Positions 45,851-54,539 of a stretch of DNA of 64,000 nucleotides are shown here, in pieces. The notes beneath the pieces were generated by a model that saw nothing but the letters and a program-made list of their open reading frames with translations, was not told the DNA's origin and did not search any database. Position 1 is the stretch's first letter; each line of letters opens with the position of its first letter. The position numbers were made by a program, and so were the translations under genes. This stretch comes from Prostheceraeus crozeri (Eukaryota > Platyhelminthes > Polycladida > Euryleptidae), in contig CAJQUW010000932.1 of NCBI GenBank assembly GCA_907163375.1, positions 620,001-684,000 of the forward strand, written 5' to 3'.

Positions 45851-46040
45851 TCACCCGAGTCGGTCGTGGTGAGCCGCCGTGTTGCTTCGAGTCTGACGTC
45901 CACCCCTCCTGTCACCCGAGTCGCTCGTGGTGAGCCGCCGTGTTGCTTCGAGTCTGACGTCCCCCCTCCTGTCACCCGAGTCGGTCGTGGTGAGCCGCCG
46001 TGTTGCTTCGAGTCTGACGTCCCCCCTCCCTCTGACCCGC
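45851..46040. repeat. ~60-bp GC-rich minisatellite, three units
   Basis: Three consecutive units share gagccgccgtgttgcttcga and gtctgacgtcc...cctgtcacccgag. Composition is far more GC-rich than the surroundings. The translated ORFs on both strands are repeat artefacts. Confidence 0.88.
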
Positions 46041-46137
46041 CGACGTAGCGAGAGGTGGTTTGTGATGCGCTCTCCAGGTTGTGGTGGTGTGCCGGCCAGG
46101 TTGGCGTGGTGTGCCGGCCAGGTTGGGAGGGTGGAAT

Positions 46138-46735
46138 GTCGGAGCTCACCTGAAAAAATCCTAAGTGTCAGAGTGACTTTGTATGGACAAAATTTTGAAA
46201 ATTTTCCAAAGTGTCGCATTTCGACCTGGGACCTTTACCAAAACATGTTTCATCAAATTTCGCTGACACCCCCGACAGCGATCTTCTAATTTTGGTTCTA
46301 GTGGATGGATTTTGTCTTATAGATACTCGTTTGAAAGAGGAGAAAAAACTGCTTGGTGACATTTTTGTTGCGAGTCAATCGGACCAGCCGTTCAAAAGTT
46401 AGAGCTGTTACAAGATTTTAGGTCGGAGCTCACCTGAAAAAATCCTAAGTGTCAGAGTGACTTTGTATGGACAAAATTTTGAAAATTTTCCAAAGTGTCG
46501 CATTTCGACCTGGGACCTTTACCACAACAGTTTCCGTCAGATTTCACCGACCTCCCCCCCCCCCGGCACCAAACTTCCAATTTTGCTTCTAGTGATCGTA
46601 GAAAGTCGTGCAATAGCTCGTTTGAAAGCTAAGAGTAAGGCAAATTCACTGAAAGAAACGGCTTGTTCATATCTGTCTTCGTTTAGATGTGAGACGCCAT
46701 TTAAGATTTTGGGAGATTGGCGAAAAAACGACTGA
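46138..46735. repeat. ~285-bp direct repeat, two units
   Basis: Unit 1 starts at 46138 and unit 2 at 46423. The first ~110 bp are nearly identical (ctgaaaaaatcctaagtgtc, ttccaaagtgtcgcatttcg) and the rest more diverged (both contain ctcgtttgaaag). The layout parallels the internally repetitive terminal arms of Polinton A. Confidence 0.85.
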
Positions 46736-46865
46736 GTTAGAATTTCCCAAGAAACAGCTCCAGCGCCAAAGCGAAGCATCGGATGGGAAAACGGATTTCA
46801 GATTTGGAATCAGCTTGATGTTATTGTCCAATGAGGATCATCATCCAATGAGAATCAAGCATTTC

Positions 46866-46980
46866 TATATAAATAGCGAGCCTTCCACAGTGAGAATCAT
46901 TCCATCGTTGAATCACACGAGTGACGGACGCACATTTTCTCTCTCTCTCTCTCTCTCTATTCTATTATCCAACTAAAATG
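46866..46980 (+). promoter_or_regulatory. TATA promoter and leader exon of Polinton B
   Basis: TATATAAATAG at 46866-46876 is followed about 30 bp later by a plausible start site, a CT-dinucleotide run (46939-46958) and then ATG at 46978-46980 directly joined to GTAAGT. This makes a leader exon whose only coding codon is the ATG. It is placed to drive rightward transcription of the B genes. Confidence 0.7.
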
Positions 46981-47752
46981 GTAAGTCGCTACTTCCCTCC
47001 CTCTCCTCCCTTGAACGTAAACTTAATACAATCTTTTTCATTTTCAGGCATCTACTCCATCTGCTGCACTAGTAGGACAAAATGGCGGTCAAACGTTACA
47101 AGGTTCGCTACGATCAGATCATCTACAACTGAGGCCAGTGGAAGAAACAACCAAGGTACATAATTCTACACCGCTACAGCGTAAATTTAAACAAGTCTTG
47201 CGTTTTGACGATCATAGCGTAGTACTCCAAACGGGAATGCTCCCTTCCACGGATGTCAAGATAATGCACAATCAGTATGGGGACTACATACTGATCCCCG
47301 TGAGTCCGTACATTCGCCACCAACTTGATATTATTGAGGAGTACGTGACATTAAATATGGACATTCCTACTCCTCTTGCTCAAGAGTGGAAGGCGAGAGA
47401 TGACAAGGATACTCCCTATAGAAAGATTTGGGATGGTAATCAAATTTGCCTACCGGTATCACATTGGTGTACTTACTATAAGAAGGAGGGAGATCATTCA
47501 ACATCCATCACATGCGACGAGCTCGGAGAAGGTACTTGGGATATCCTTTTCAAAGTGAATGGGCTATATTATGGTCGGCACAAGGATAATAAAATAGCCT
47601 CGCTCTCCATGCATATGGAATCCATCCTATATATTCCAAAACCACCCAACGTGGACGACATAATTGATCAAATCCTTAACAGCAGTGGTACGAAGCGCAA
47701 GTCGGAGAAGAATGCTGCCTCAAAACGCAAATCAAAGAAGGAGAATTACTAG
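46978..47752 (+). CDS. Polinton B first gene, spliced, unknown function
   Basis: ATG (46978-46980), intron 46981-47047 (GTAAGT...TTTTCAG, 67 bp), second exon 47048-47752. The spliced product is ~235 residues beginning MASTPSAALVGQNG. The middle has LPVSHWCTYYKKEG and the strand-rich FKVNGLYYGRHKDNKIASLS. The C-terminus is very lysine-rich (KRKSEKNAASKRKSKK), suggesting nuclear or DNA-binding location. No family name can be given from sequence alone. The exon-2 frame is open from the acceptor onward without an ATG until later, which supports the splice. Confidence 0.65.
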
Positions 47753-47786
47753 TCCTTTCCTAACTCTACCCTATGACAATTCGCTT

Positions 47787-47912
47787 ATGTGCTTTGAGTG
47801 TCGTAGACGTGGTCTTATTAGATACATTTTACTTCTTCGTTGCCATCATATCATTTGTGTATTTTGTCGTGAAAAGCATCGATGTAATTCTTCATTTTGT
47901 AATATGTTATAG
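47787..47912 (+). CDS. short RING-type zinc finger protein
   Basis: A 41-residue peptide starting MCFECRRRG with CxxC, then RCHHIICVFC (C-x-H-x3-C-x2-C) and a C-terminal CNSSFC. This is the order of a compact RING/C3HC4 finger. RING proteins act as ubiquitin ligases, and viruses use them to redirect host proteins; that role is inference. It starts 34 bp after the previous stop. The same frame extends upstream to 47664 inside the preceding gene, so a longer form cannot be excluded. Confidence 0.5.
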   Translation: MCFECRRRGLIRYILLLRCHHIICVFCREKHRCNSSFCNML

Positions 47913-47946
47913 AACGTTTCCTTAGATGTGTAAATTTCCGTTTTAG

Positions 47947-48494
47947 GCTTCTATCATCATTTTTATGGATTGTGAGGGTGAACCTGTACAGGAGCTCAGT
48001 GCTATTGCTATGAACAATTGGACATATCAGATTGTTAGTGTCTATCATCAACATGCCAACTGCGATCCCAATGTTGATCAATGGGCGAGAAAACACATTC
48101 ATGGACTTAATCTGAAATATTTGCAAGACTATGGCTTTTCTTGTGAGAGTGCTCTTCTTATTGACTTTAAACGATGGTTAGCTGCTTATATGTTATACGC
48201 ATCTTTTGTAATAATCCTGGTAAGGAGAGGAAATTATTTCCCAATCTAATCATTGATGATATTTTGCTCCCGCCTTGGGATAGTAGAGTGAATCAACACT
48301 ACCATGAAGTCACGAAACGTTTTAAGGATTTGTGTGTTCCTATTTTGTCTGTTCGTTGTAGCAGCTACGTTCATAACCAATGCTTCTTTCCTCCTTACCT
48401 CAACACTGCCAAAGTCCTGTATGGTTATCATTGCTCGCTGTATGATAGTTACCAGCTGTATCTATTTTATCTCTTTCAAACCATTGATTTATAA
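47947..48494 (+). pseudogene. DEDDh exonuclease-like protein, spliced to the leader, frameshifted
   Basis: An acceptor gttttag at 47940-47946 precedes GCT TCT ATC..., which would read MASIIIF then MDCEGEPVQELSA after joining to the leader ATG. The D-x-E on a hydrophobic strand is the first catalytic motif of DEDD exonucleases. HIHGLNLKYLQDYG and a later NNPGKERKLFPNL, CSSYVHNQCF, HCSLYDSYQLYL pattern follow. A frame change near 48200 divides the gene (47965-48249 and 48174-48494). A nuclease role in processing element DNA is inference. Confidence 0.55.
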
Positions 48495-48578
48495 TGCATG
48501 CTTGTTACAGTTATTCAATAAATGTTACTATGAGAAGAGTTGCTTTCATGCAATGGATGGGTTAGATAAAGGGTGATC

Positions 48579-48989
48579 ATGTCTTCCTCAAACGACTGCG
48601 GAACATTACATTTTCATAGGCAAAGTTTAAAAGGAGCTGTTCAAGATTATGTGATAAATTTTCATAAAGATGTGACCGACATCGAAGCAGTGGTCGATGA
48701 TGCTAGCACTCTATTTCTAGAGTTAATGAATACATTCTCTGATAGCATTGTCATGGCGCGATTAGTTGCGAAAATTAAGTTTAGTCATTTTGGAAAGGAA
48801 GAGGTGGAAAGTCGCTCTTTCCATTTTGCTTCTTATTCAATGGAAGTGGTAGATCACCCCGAAGAATTTTTTAAAAGACATATGATAAAAATTGCTGAAC
48901 GTCTTAACGCATTTAACTATCATGGTAGCAGTCTAGTGATTGAAGCGATTTCAGATATTCACATTCAACTTTCTGTAAAGAAAAATTGA
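48579..48989 (+). CDS. unknown Polinton B protein
   Basis: 136 residues, mostly alpha/beta with no obvious motif. Its end, MIKIAERLNAFNYHGSSLVIEAISDIHIQL, resembles a short segment seen near the start of some Polinton polymerase or accessory proteins (...F...GS.W.I..V...I.I). I do not assign a function. Its stop overlaps the beginning of the next frame by a few bases, implying compact packing. ATG at 48579 is chosen over 48573 (GTG). Confidence 0.5.
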   Translation: MSSSNDCGTLHFHRQSLKGAVQDYVINFHKDVTDIEAVVDDASTLFLELMNTFSDSIVMARLVAKIKFSHFGKEEVESRSFHFASYSMEVVDHPEEFFKRHMIKIAERLNAFNYHGSSLVIEAISDIHIQLSVKKN

Positions 48990-48991
48990 AA

Positions 48992-49315
48992 ATGCAGTGG
49001 TACTTGATTGTAGCACAACTGGTTTTCGAGCTATGCCTGCTCACTCTCGAAGTATATTCCTTCTGTACATGCGTCTATTATTTAGAAAAGGCTAGCAAAT
49101 TCATATCTTCAAAAAGACTTGCTATAGACATCAGTAACGGTGAAACTATGTGTTGCGATGTATGTAAGCGAAAGGATGGAAATGAAAAGCGCATCTTCAA
49201 GAGATGTAAGCATGCTTTTTGTCAACGCTGTTTCATACGTAATTGCATTCAACTTTGCAAATGTAACCACTGTGATATTGCTCATTTCGAGTGTCACTTA
49301 TTCCGCAATAGTTAG
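48992..49315 (+). CDS. membrane-anchored RING finger protein
   Basis: 107 residues. A hydrophobic N-terminus (WYLIVAQLVFELCLLTLEVY, ~3-22, extending through a Cys-rich turn) is a likely membrane segment. The C-terminal half has CCDVCKRK, then RCKHAFCQRC (C-x-H-x3-C-x2-C) and CKCNHC, giving a RING order. It is a second RING protein in the same element, unlike the first in size and topology. A membrane ubiquitin-ligase role is plausible but inferred. Confidence 0.55.
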   Translation: MQWYLIVAQLVFELCLLTLEVYSFCTCVYYLEKASKFISSKRLAIDISNGETMCCDVCKRKDGNEKRIFKRCKHAFCQRCFIRNCIQLCKCNHCDIAHFECHLFRNS

Positions 49316-49368
49316 TACCTATGCAAATGTGGTAAAGAGATTTTTTTTAGCAAAGACTAACACGGAAA

Positions 49369-49734
49369 ATGGCGAAACGTAAAATGACGAAACGTGAAAG
49401 TCAAAAGTCTTCAAAGTTTTCTTCAGCCATTCAAGCTCTTCGACGAATGAAAGCAAATCAGCGATACAATGCTATACGACATGCTAACGATAAATTCATT
49501 CGTGAAATTATTTCTCATGTGAGAAAGTTGAGGACGAAGAAATTAGCACCAAAACAATGAAAGTTACTTAAGCGATATGCTACGAAATTGCGTTTCATCT
49601 CCAATCCTAAAGTCACCCTTCAAAGAAAGAGGGAAACTCTAACACAAAAGGGCGGTTTCCTTTCAGCGTTACTACCGATGCTAGCTCCTATCGTGGGCAA
49701 CGTATTGGGTAATATCTTTGGCTCTAGACGTTAA
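49369..49734 (+). pseudogene. small basic GGFL protein with an internal TGA
   Basis: Frame from ATG 49369 to TAA 49732-49734 with one in-frame TGA at 49558-49560. The N-terminal half is a basic helix (IQALRRMKANQRYNAIRHAN). After the TGA the frame resumes with KLLKRYATKLRF, then KGGFLSALLPMLAPIVGNVL, a hydrophobic GGFL segment typical of small Polinton proteins compared with adenovirus core or membrane-active peptides. The match on both sides of the TGA shows it is one gene. Confidence 0.65.
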
Positions 49735-49765
49735 TTATGCAAATGTTGAATCTCAAAGTATTATA

Positions 49766-50383
49766 ATGGATTTCAGACTTCAATGTGATAAAGTTCTGAC
49801 TGTATCAGGTCCATCTCATGCAGGTAAAACTGTTTTCACGCTGAATTTATTGGATAAAAGAAGGGAGTTGTTTAAGGAACCTATCAATCGAGTGATTTGG
49901 TGTTATGGTATTTATCAACCGTCGCTGTTTCAGGAATTGCAAAGTCGCAACTTTATTCGACATGAAGGAATTATTGCAGTGGATAAACTTCAGTCTAATG
50001 ATGTTGTTGTATTGGATGATTTATTAAAAGAAAGTAAGAATTCAAAAGATGTTACAGATATGTTCACTCGCGCAGCACATCATAAAAGGTGCTTTATCAT
50101 CTATATCACACAAAATTTGTTTCCTGATGGAAAAGAAGCTCGTACACGAAACCTGAAAACACACTATTATGCTATTTTCAGGAATCCGCGAGATAAAAGT
50201 CAATTTGAAATTTTAGCGCGACAAGTTGCACCCAGAGGATCAAAAGCCTTAATTGAAATTTTTCAAGCAGCTACTGAAAAACCACACGGTTACTTATTCA
50301 TTGACTTTACGCAAGAGTGTCCGGAAGAATTTAGATTTCGAAGTGATATTTTGAAAACTCCCATGATTATCTACAAACTATGA
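49766..50383 (+). CDS. packaging ATPase (FtsK/HerA, A32-like) of Polinton B
   Basis: About 205 residues from ATG 49766; the frame is open upstream but the conserved part begins here. Walker A is GPSHAGKT (~15-22), Walker B VVVLDDLL (~80-87) and the sensor-like FIIYITQNLF follows. This is the genome-packaging motor class of Polintons. It is intact and stops in ATGA overlap with the next gene, suggesting coupled expression. Sequence is clearly distant from the A-family ATPase, so the two Polintons are separate lineages. Confidence 0.85.
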   Translation: MDFRLQCDKVLTVSGPSHAGKTVFTLNLLDKRRELFKEPINRVIWCYGIYQPSLFQELQSRNFIRHEGIIAVDKLQSNDVVVLDDLLKESKNSKDVTDMFTRAAHHKRCFIIYITQNLFPDGKEARTRNLKTHYYAIFRNPRDKSQFEILARQVAPRGSKALIEIFQAATEKPHGYLFIDFTQECPEEFRFRSDILKTPMIIYKL

Positions 50384-51072
50384 GTTCTTATTCTTGCATG
50401 ATTGTTATTCCTCAGGATGAATATGTACAATTGACTGCCATGCAGCAAGTAAAGCAACCTCTTGCAAATCAAATGTATAGGAAAGAAATAGATTATCAGC
50501 AAAATGTTCACATCAAAGATCCACATCGTGCTGTATTATTACAATCGGAAACTGTTGAGCAATTGAAAAACTTGAAGAATAAGATGCGTGACTCTGTATC
50601 GACTGCTACACCTTAAGCATCTCGCGCACATGCCATATCTCTTTTCAATAGTATTGAACCCCATCTAAATGTAAATGATAGAGGAGAAATCATTACAGAT
50701 GAAAATAAAGTGATTGATGCTTCACGTTATGAAGACTTGATTCAGTATGCGACACGTAGAAAGCGCCGTCAGGGCTATGCTCCGCCTGGTTGGACATACT
50801 TTCTTAAACTATTGAAAAAGCATAATGTGCCAAAATTTGCTTTGAATAATGAGACATTGAAAGAACTTGATTCAACAGTGGCTACTGCTCCAATGCTTCA
50901 GACGATGAAAATGCCAACAAATTGGTTTAAGACGTCACCTGCTACATCCCCTCCCACACTCACTAAGCAAACAAGAGGAAGAACTCGACGTAGATCTACG
51001 CCACCACTAAAACTAGTAAAAGGAAAACGTAAAACAGCTCCTCCCAAGAAATACATGTTCTCAGACTATTAA
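50380..51072 (+). pseudogene. unknown Polinton B protein with one in-frame TAA
   Basis: ATG 50380 overlaps the ATPase stop (ATGA). The frame is continuous to 51072 except for TAA at 50614-50616. It begins MSSYSCMIVIPQDEYVQL. After the stop it has DLIQYATRRKRRQGYAPPGW and YFLKLLKKHNVPKFALN, and ends in a basic tail (RTRRRSTPPLKLVKGKRK). Similar proteins with a GWxxxLxxLxxxNVP pattern accompany Polinton capsid genes. A minor structural role is a guess. Confidence 0.55.
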
Positions 51073-51073
51073 T

Positions 51074-51289
51074 ATGAAGCAGATGTGTTGCTTGCCATGT
51101 AATGAACCGCCAGAGGTGAATGTCGTTGTCACTTGCACTTGCTGCGCCAGCTCTCACAATGAAACCCCTAAGCAATGTGAACACGATCGCAAAACCGCTA
51201 AAGCTAAATGCTGCAGTTGTTGTAAATGTAGAAAGGCAAGCAAACAAAAAGATGAGGAGGAGGAAAAAGAGTCAGTCGTCATCGACTGA
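51074..51289 (+). CDS. cysteine-rich small ORF overlapping integrase
   Basis: 71 residues with 14 cysteines (CCLPCNEPP, CTCCASSH, CCSCCKCRK), starting 1 bp after the previous stop and overlapping the integrase start in another frame. It may be real and metal-binding or a by-product of the overlap. No family is recognised. Confidence 0.3.
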   Translation: MKQMCCLPCNEPPEVNVVVTCTCCASSHNETPKQCEHDRKTAKAKCCSCCKCRKASKQKDEEEEKESVVID

Positions 51290-52340
51290 ACGTTTGAAGT
51301 CAATCTATTATGACGTAAAACATCCGGCAGGATTTGCATCTATCAAGAAATTATCAAAAGCGAGTGGTCTTCCACAATCACAAGTGAAACGATGGTTAAG
51401 GGGTCAGGCTACCTATACACTCCACAAACAAGCGAAAAAGAAGTACCGCACCCGCCATTATATTGTTCATGACATCGATGAACAGTGGCAAGCAGATTTG
51501 TGTGATGTTGCCTCCATTTCAAAACATAACTCGGGCAATAATTTTATTTTAACCGTCATTGATATTTTCTCGCGTTATGCGTGGGCTCAACCTCTAAAAA
51601 CTAAAGAAGGGAAAGGAGTAGCAAAAGCATTCCAAACAATTTTTCGAGAAGGTCGCATTCCAAAAAGAATTCAGAGTGATCAAGGAAAAGAGTTTGAAAA
51701 TCAGCATGTGAGAAGATTATTTGAGAGGCATGACATTGAGTTGTTTAGTGTAAAGAGTGCTTATAAAGCTGCACTCGTTGAACGTTTTAATCGCACATTA
51801 AAAAATCGCTTGTGGCGACATTTTACTGCCAACTTGACACAAAATTGGACAAAGGTTCTACAAGATACACTCCATGCCTACAATCACTCTATCCATCGTT
51901 CTATTGGACTCAGACCAGTAGATGTAAATGCTGACAATGTAGATAAAGTGCGCGAGTCATTCCAACGTAAACGCACTCATGTGAAAAGTGATGTGAAAAT
52001 TGGTGATAAAGTTCGTATCTCAAAAGTGAAGAGTGTTTTTGCTAAAGGGTACCTTCCGAATTGGACAGAGGAGGTATTTACAGTATCAAGGATTAATCAA
52101 AAAGACTCTCCCACCACCTACAAGTTGAAAGATTACAATAATGAAGAAATTGAGGGTAGCTTTTACCGCGATGAGGTTGAGATAGTCACTGAAAGTGAAA
52201 CATATTTGGTAGAGAAAATCATTCGATGTAAAAAACGACAAGGTGAAGAATGGTGTCTTGTTAAATGGACTGGTTATCCTTCAAGTATGAACTCTTGGAT
52301 GCGTCGTGCCGACATCTTTCATCTAAGTGATCGACAGTGA
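51120..52340 (+). CDS. Polinton B integrase with chromodomain
   Basis: A 406-codon frame. The real start may be the ATG at 51252 (MRRRKKSQ), since the first ~44 residues are low in conservation. YYDVKHPAGFASIKKLSKAS leads into the core: Asp in WQADLCD, Asp in IQSDQGKEF, Glu in AALVERFNRT (33 residues between the last two). An SH3-like part (KIGDKVRISK) and a C-terminal chromodomain (YLVEKIIRCKKRQGEEWCLV, KWTGYP) follow. The enzyme inserts the element with 6-bp duplications, and the chromodomain may guide it to modified histones. Intact. Confidence 0.92.
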   Translation: MSLSLALAAPALTMKPLSNVNTIAKPLKLNAAVVVNVERQANKKMRRRKKSQSSSTERLKSIYYDVKHPAGFASIKKLSKASGLPQSQVKRWLRGQATYTLHKQAKKKYRTRHYIVHDIDEQWQADLCDVASISKHNSGNNFILTVIDIFSRYAWAQPLKTKEGKGVAKAFQTIFREGRIPKRIQSDQGKEFENQHVRRLFERHDIELFSVKSAYKAALVERFNRTLKNRLWRHFTANLTQNWTKVLQDTLHAYNHSIHRSIGLRPVDVNADNVDKVRESFQRKRTHVKSDVKIGDKVRISKVKSVFAKGYLPNWTEEVFTVSRINQKDSPTTYKLKDYNNEEIEGSFYRDEVEIVTESETYLVEKIIRCKKRQGEEWCLVKWTGYPSSMNSWMRRADIFHLSDRQ

Positions 52341-52381
52341 TTCATGCAAAGTTGTAACTAACAATGTTTAGGGTTTGAGCT

Positions 52382-52837
52382 ATGAATCCAACTGCCTCAT
52401 TTTATTCACGACCCTCCTATGTAAGTAGTGGAAGACAAATTTACAGCGGCGCTCGCCGCCAACGTGGAGGTAGCATACTTGGTGCACTGAAATCTGTTGT
52501 AGCACCTCTCATATCCAATGTCGGAAGATCTTTAAAACGAAATGTTTTAAGTAATGCCGTTGGCTTTGCTGGTGATGTTGCTTGTGATCTTTCCAGAGGT
52601 AGAAGTTTTAAGAGCAGTTTGTTGAATCGTGGGAAGGAACGCGGTTTAAAAACATTGAAGCAGACCTTTGCTGGTGTTACTCAAGGAAAGAAATCGCCTA
52701 AACGAATGAATAAAGGAAGAAGGAAACATCGCGGAGCTGGTAAGGTGCGATCTTCAGTCAAAAGGCATTCACGCAAACGTCGCAGAGGCTCTAATCATTC
52801 ATCAGGCGCTAAACGACGACGCTGCCATAACTTCTAA
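52382..52837 (+). CDS. basic pVI-like capsid-associated protein
   Basis: 151 residues. The N-terminal half has the pattern QIYSGARRQRGGSILGALKS then VVAPLISNVGRSLKR, an Arg-Gly-Gly plus amphipathic helix block recurrent in Polintons just upstream of the capsid gene. The C-terminal half is strongly basic (KRHSRKRRRGSNHSSGAKRR), like a nuclear or DNA-condensing tail. A comparison with adenovirus pVI/pX is by context. It ends 2 bp before the capsid ATG. Confidence 0.7.
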   Translation: MNPTASFYSRPSYVSSGRQIYSGARRQRGGSILGALKSVVAPLISNVGRSLKRNVLSNAVGFAGDVACDLSRGRSFKSSLLNRGKERGLKTLKQTFAGVTQGKKSPKRMNKGRRKHRGAGKVRSSVKRHSRKRRRGSNHSSGAKRRRCHNF

Positions 52838-52839
52838 TC

Positions 52840-53234
52840 ATGGAGTGTAAAACTTCCGGGTTTTGTTTGTTTGATCAACAAGCCATACAGACAGATATTC
52901 TTAGTTCAAGTATTGTAGATTATCATCCTCGAACAGCTGAGAATGCTGGCCCCATTGAATTTGTTATTCCTGGTGGTAGTGATGACTACATAGATTTGAG
53001 TTATGCGATGGTTGATTTGAGGTTTAGAATTCAGCAAGCAGATGGAACTGCTATTGACGATACACATAAAGTTGGGCTGAACAATTTACCATTGACTACA
53101 TTACTTCGCGATGTTTCTCTAACGATTGGAGAGCAGCAGGTGGAAGGTGGTCAAAGCGATTATCCCTATAAATCATATTTCAATCATGAATCACAGTTTC
53201 ATCCAGCAGCACAAAAAAGTCATATGGAAGCCAT
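52840..53234 (+). pseudogene. Polinton B major capsid protein, 5' part, cut by A2
   Basis: The first ~131 codons of a protein with GPIEFVIPGGSDDYIDLSYA, VGLNNLPLTTLLRDVSLTIG and YPYKSYF. This is the N-terminal pattern of the widespread Polinton capsid protein annotated as F54H12.2-like (double jelly-roll, ~400 residues or more). The reading stops being capsid at 53235, where the terminal repeat of Polinton A2 begins. The remaining frame to 53304 is terminal-repeat sequence. The rest of the gene should lie beyond A2's right end, outside the window. Confidence 0.85.
53229..53234. repeat. presumed 6-bp target site of A2 (AGCCAT)
   Basis: The six bases before AGTAATGGGC. By analogy with A1 they should be duplicated after A2's right end, which is outside the window. 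Confidence 0.6.
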
Positions 53235-53755
53235 AGTAATGGGCAAAAGACTGTTCCAGGACACCATAAAATTCAAAAAAATAGTATCTTTAAAAACGAC
53301 ATAAATTCATGAATTTAGACCCTTTTTCAGGTTTTTAAGACCTAAATTCATAAATTTAGGCGTTTTTAAAAATACCCAATTTTTCAAATTTATCAAAATC
53401 TCAAATTTGAGAACTACAATTTTCACTCTTAAAATCATGACCGTTCCAGGATACCGAAAATCATAAAAGTTAGGAATCTGAAAATTTGAGAATTACAATT
53501 TTCTCGCTTAACTCATGACCGTTCCAGGACACCGAAAATCATAAAAATTGAGAATTTCAAATTCATGAATTTTATCCATCTTTCAGGTTTTTAAAATATA
53601 TCATGTGTCTAATAATATTTCTTTAAAAATGGAAGAAACAAAAGTGGAAGAAACCGCAAGAATATATCCTTCGTTATCTCAATTAAAAACAAGTGAAATG
53701 GATCTCAATTATAATTAAGATTAGAGCATTATGATAAATTAAGAAGACACAATTA
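53235..53755 (+). repeat. A2 left terminal inverted repeat with right-end gene fragment
   Basis: 53235-53615 matches the terminal repeat of A1 with fewer internal units. Instead of leaving the repeat, the sequence continues at ~53616-53745 with tttctttaaaaatggaagaa and caagaatatatccttcg. This is the 5' end of the gene that sits at the right end of A1 (24384 downward), followed by a shortened agattagagcattatgat. The left end of A2 therefore contains right-end sequence and the inverted repeat is effectively longer. Confidence 0.8.
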
Positions 53756-54539
53756 TTACTTAGACATTCTTCGTTATTGTATTCTCAACATTATTTAAAG
53801 TACTAATTGTGTGAACTAGAAGATCATTGTAACTCATAAACTCAAAATTATTCAATGAACCCGTACACTGGCTGATAATTGAAGAGAGACAGAGATTGAA
53901 GAGAGGGGGAGATTTATTGTTCTAGCAATGGAAACATCTAGCAGCTTTCCCCTAAAATTATCGTGGAAACTCTTGTCATTTCAATTTACCCATCGGTAAA
54001 CTTTTGACATTTCAACTTACGCGTGCGAAAAAGTTTTGACATTTCAATTTACCCCTACGTAAATTATTTTCAGAATCTCTTTTCAAAATCTATTTTCAAA
54101 GTCTGTTTTCAAAGTCTGTTTTCAAATTCAGTTTTAGAAATCGATCTGCAAAATTCATTTAGCGTTTGCCAAACACATACGGGTAGTAAAGTACTTCCCA
54201 TTGTGAAGACATGAATAGATTAAGCACATAAGAGTGCATTGACAATAAAAGCAAATAACAATAAAATTCTTCTTGTTAACTCAGAACGCATAAACGCCGA
54301 TATGCGGGTTAGTTGTCATGGCAGTTTTAAACAATCATTTCAACGATGAAACATATTAACAAATGAAGCTCATGAAGAAAATGGAAATATGTAAAACAAT
54401 ATAGATTAGAATAATTATAATATAATCATTTCAAAATCGAATAAGTAGTAAGGAAAGTCATCATTAGAGAACAGTTTAGAATCAATACCCCCTCCCTTCT
54501 GACTTCTAGGGGTCCCTTAAGAAATTTTTTTATTATAAA
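53756..54539. other. copy-specific sequence between terminal repeat and protease
   Basis: No gene. It contains short direct repeats such as ttttcaaaatctattttc / ttttcaaagtctgttttc (54070-54125) and gacatttcaatttac (three times, 53975-54055). It does not align with the equivalent region of A1. It becomes collinear at cccttaagaaattttt just before the protease ATG. Confidence 0.5.

Larger units (their letters stand above)
45733..46865. repeat. repeat-rich leader region of Polinton B (possible terminal repeat)
   Basis: No gene. From the left: a GC-rich minisatellite (45851-46040), a short tandem of gtgtgccggccaggttgg (46088-46125) and two ~285-bp direct repeats starting tcggagctcacctg (46138 and 46423). 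Each repeat has gacaaaattttgaaaatttt and cgcatttcgacctgggacc. A repeat-laden arm next to the first gene fits a Polinton terminal repeat. The exact left end is unknown because the right end lies outside the window; agtaagtaaaactcc near 45788 is one candidate. Confidence 0.5.

Noticed and set aside
45715..46289. Several overlapping ORFs of 76-144 codons
   Set aside because: All run through the 60-bp GC-rich minisatellite and direct repeats in different frames; no recognisable domain.
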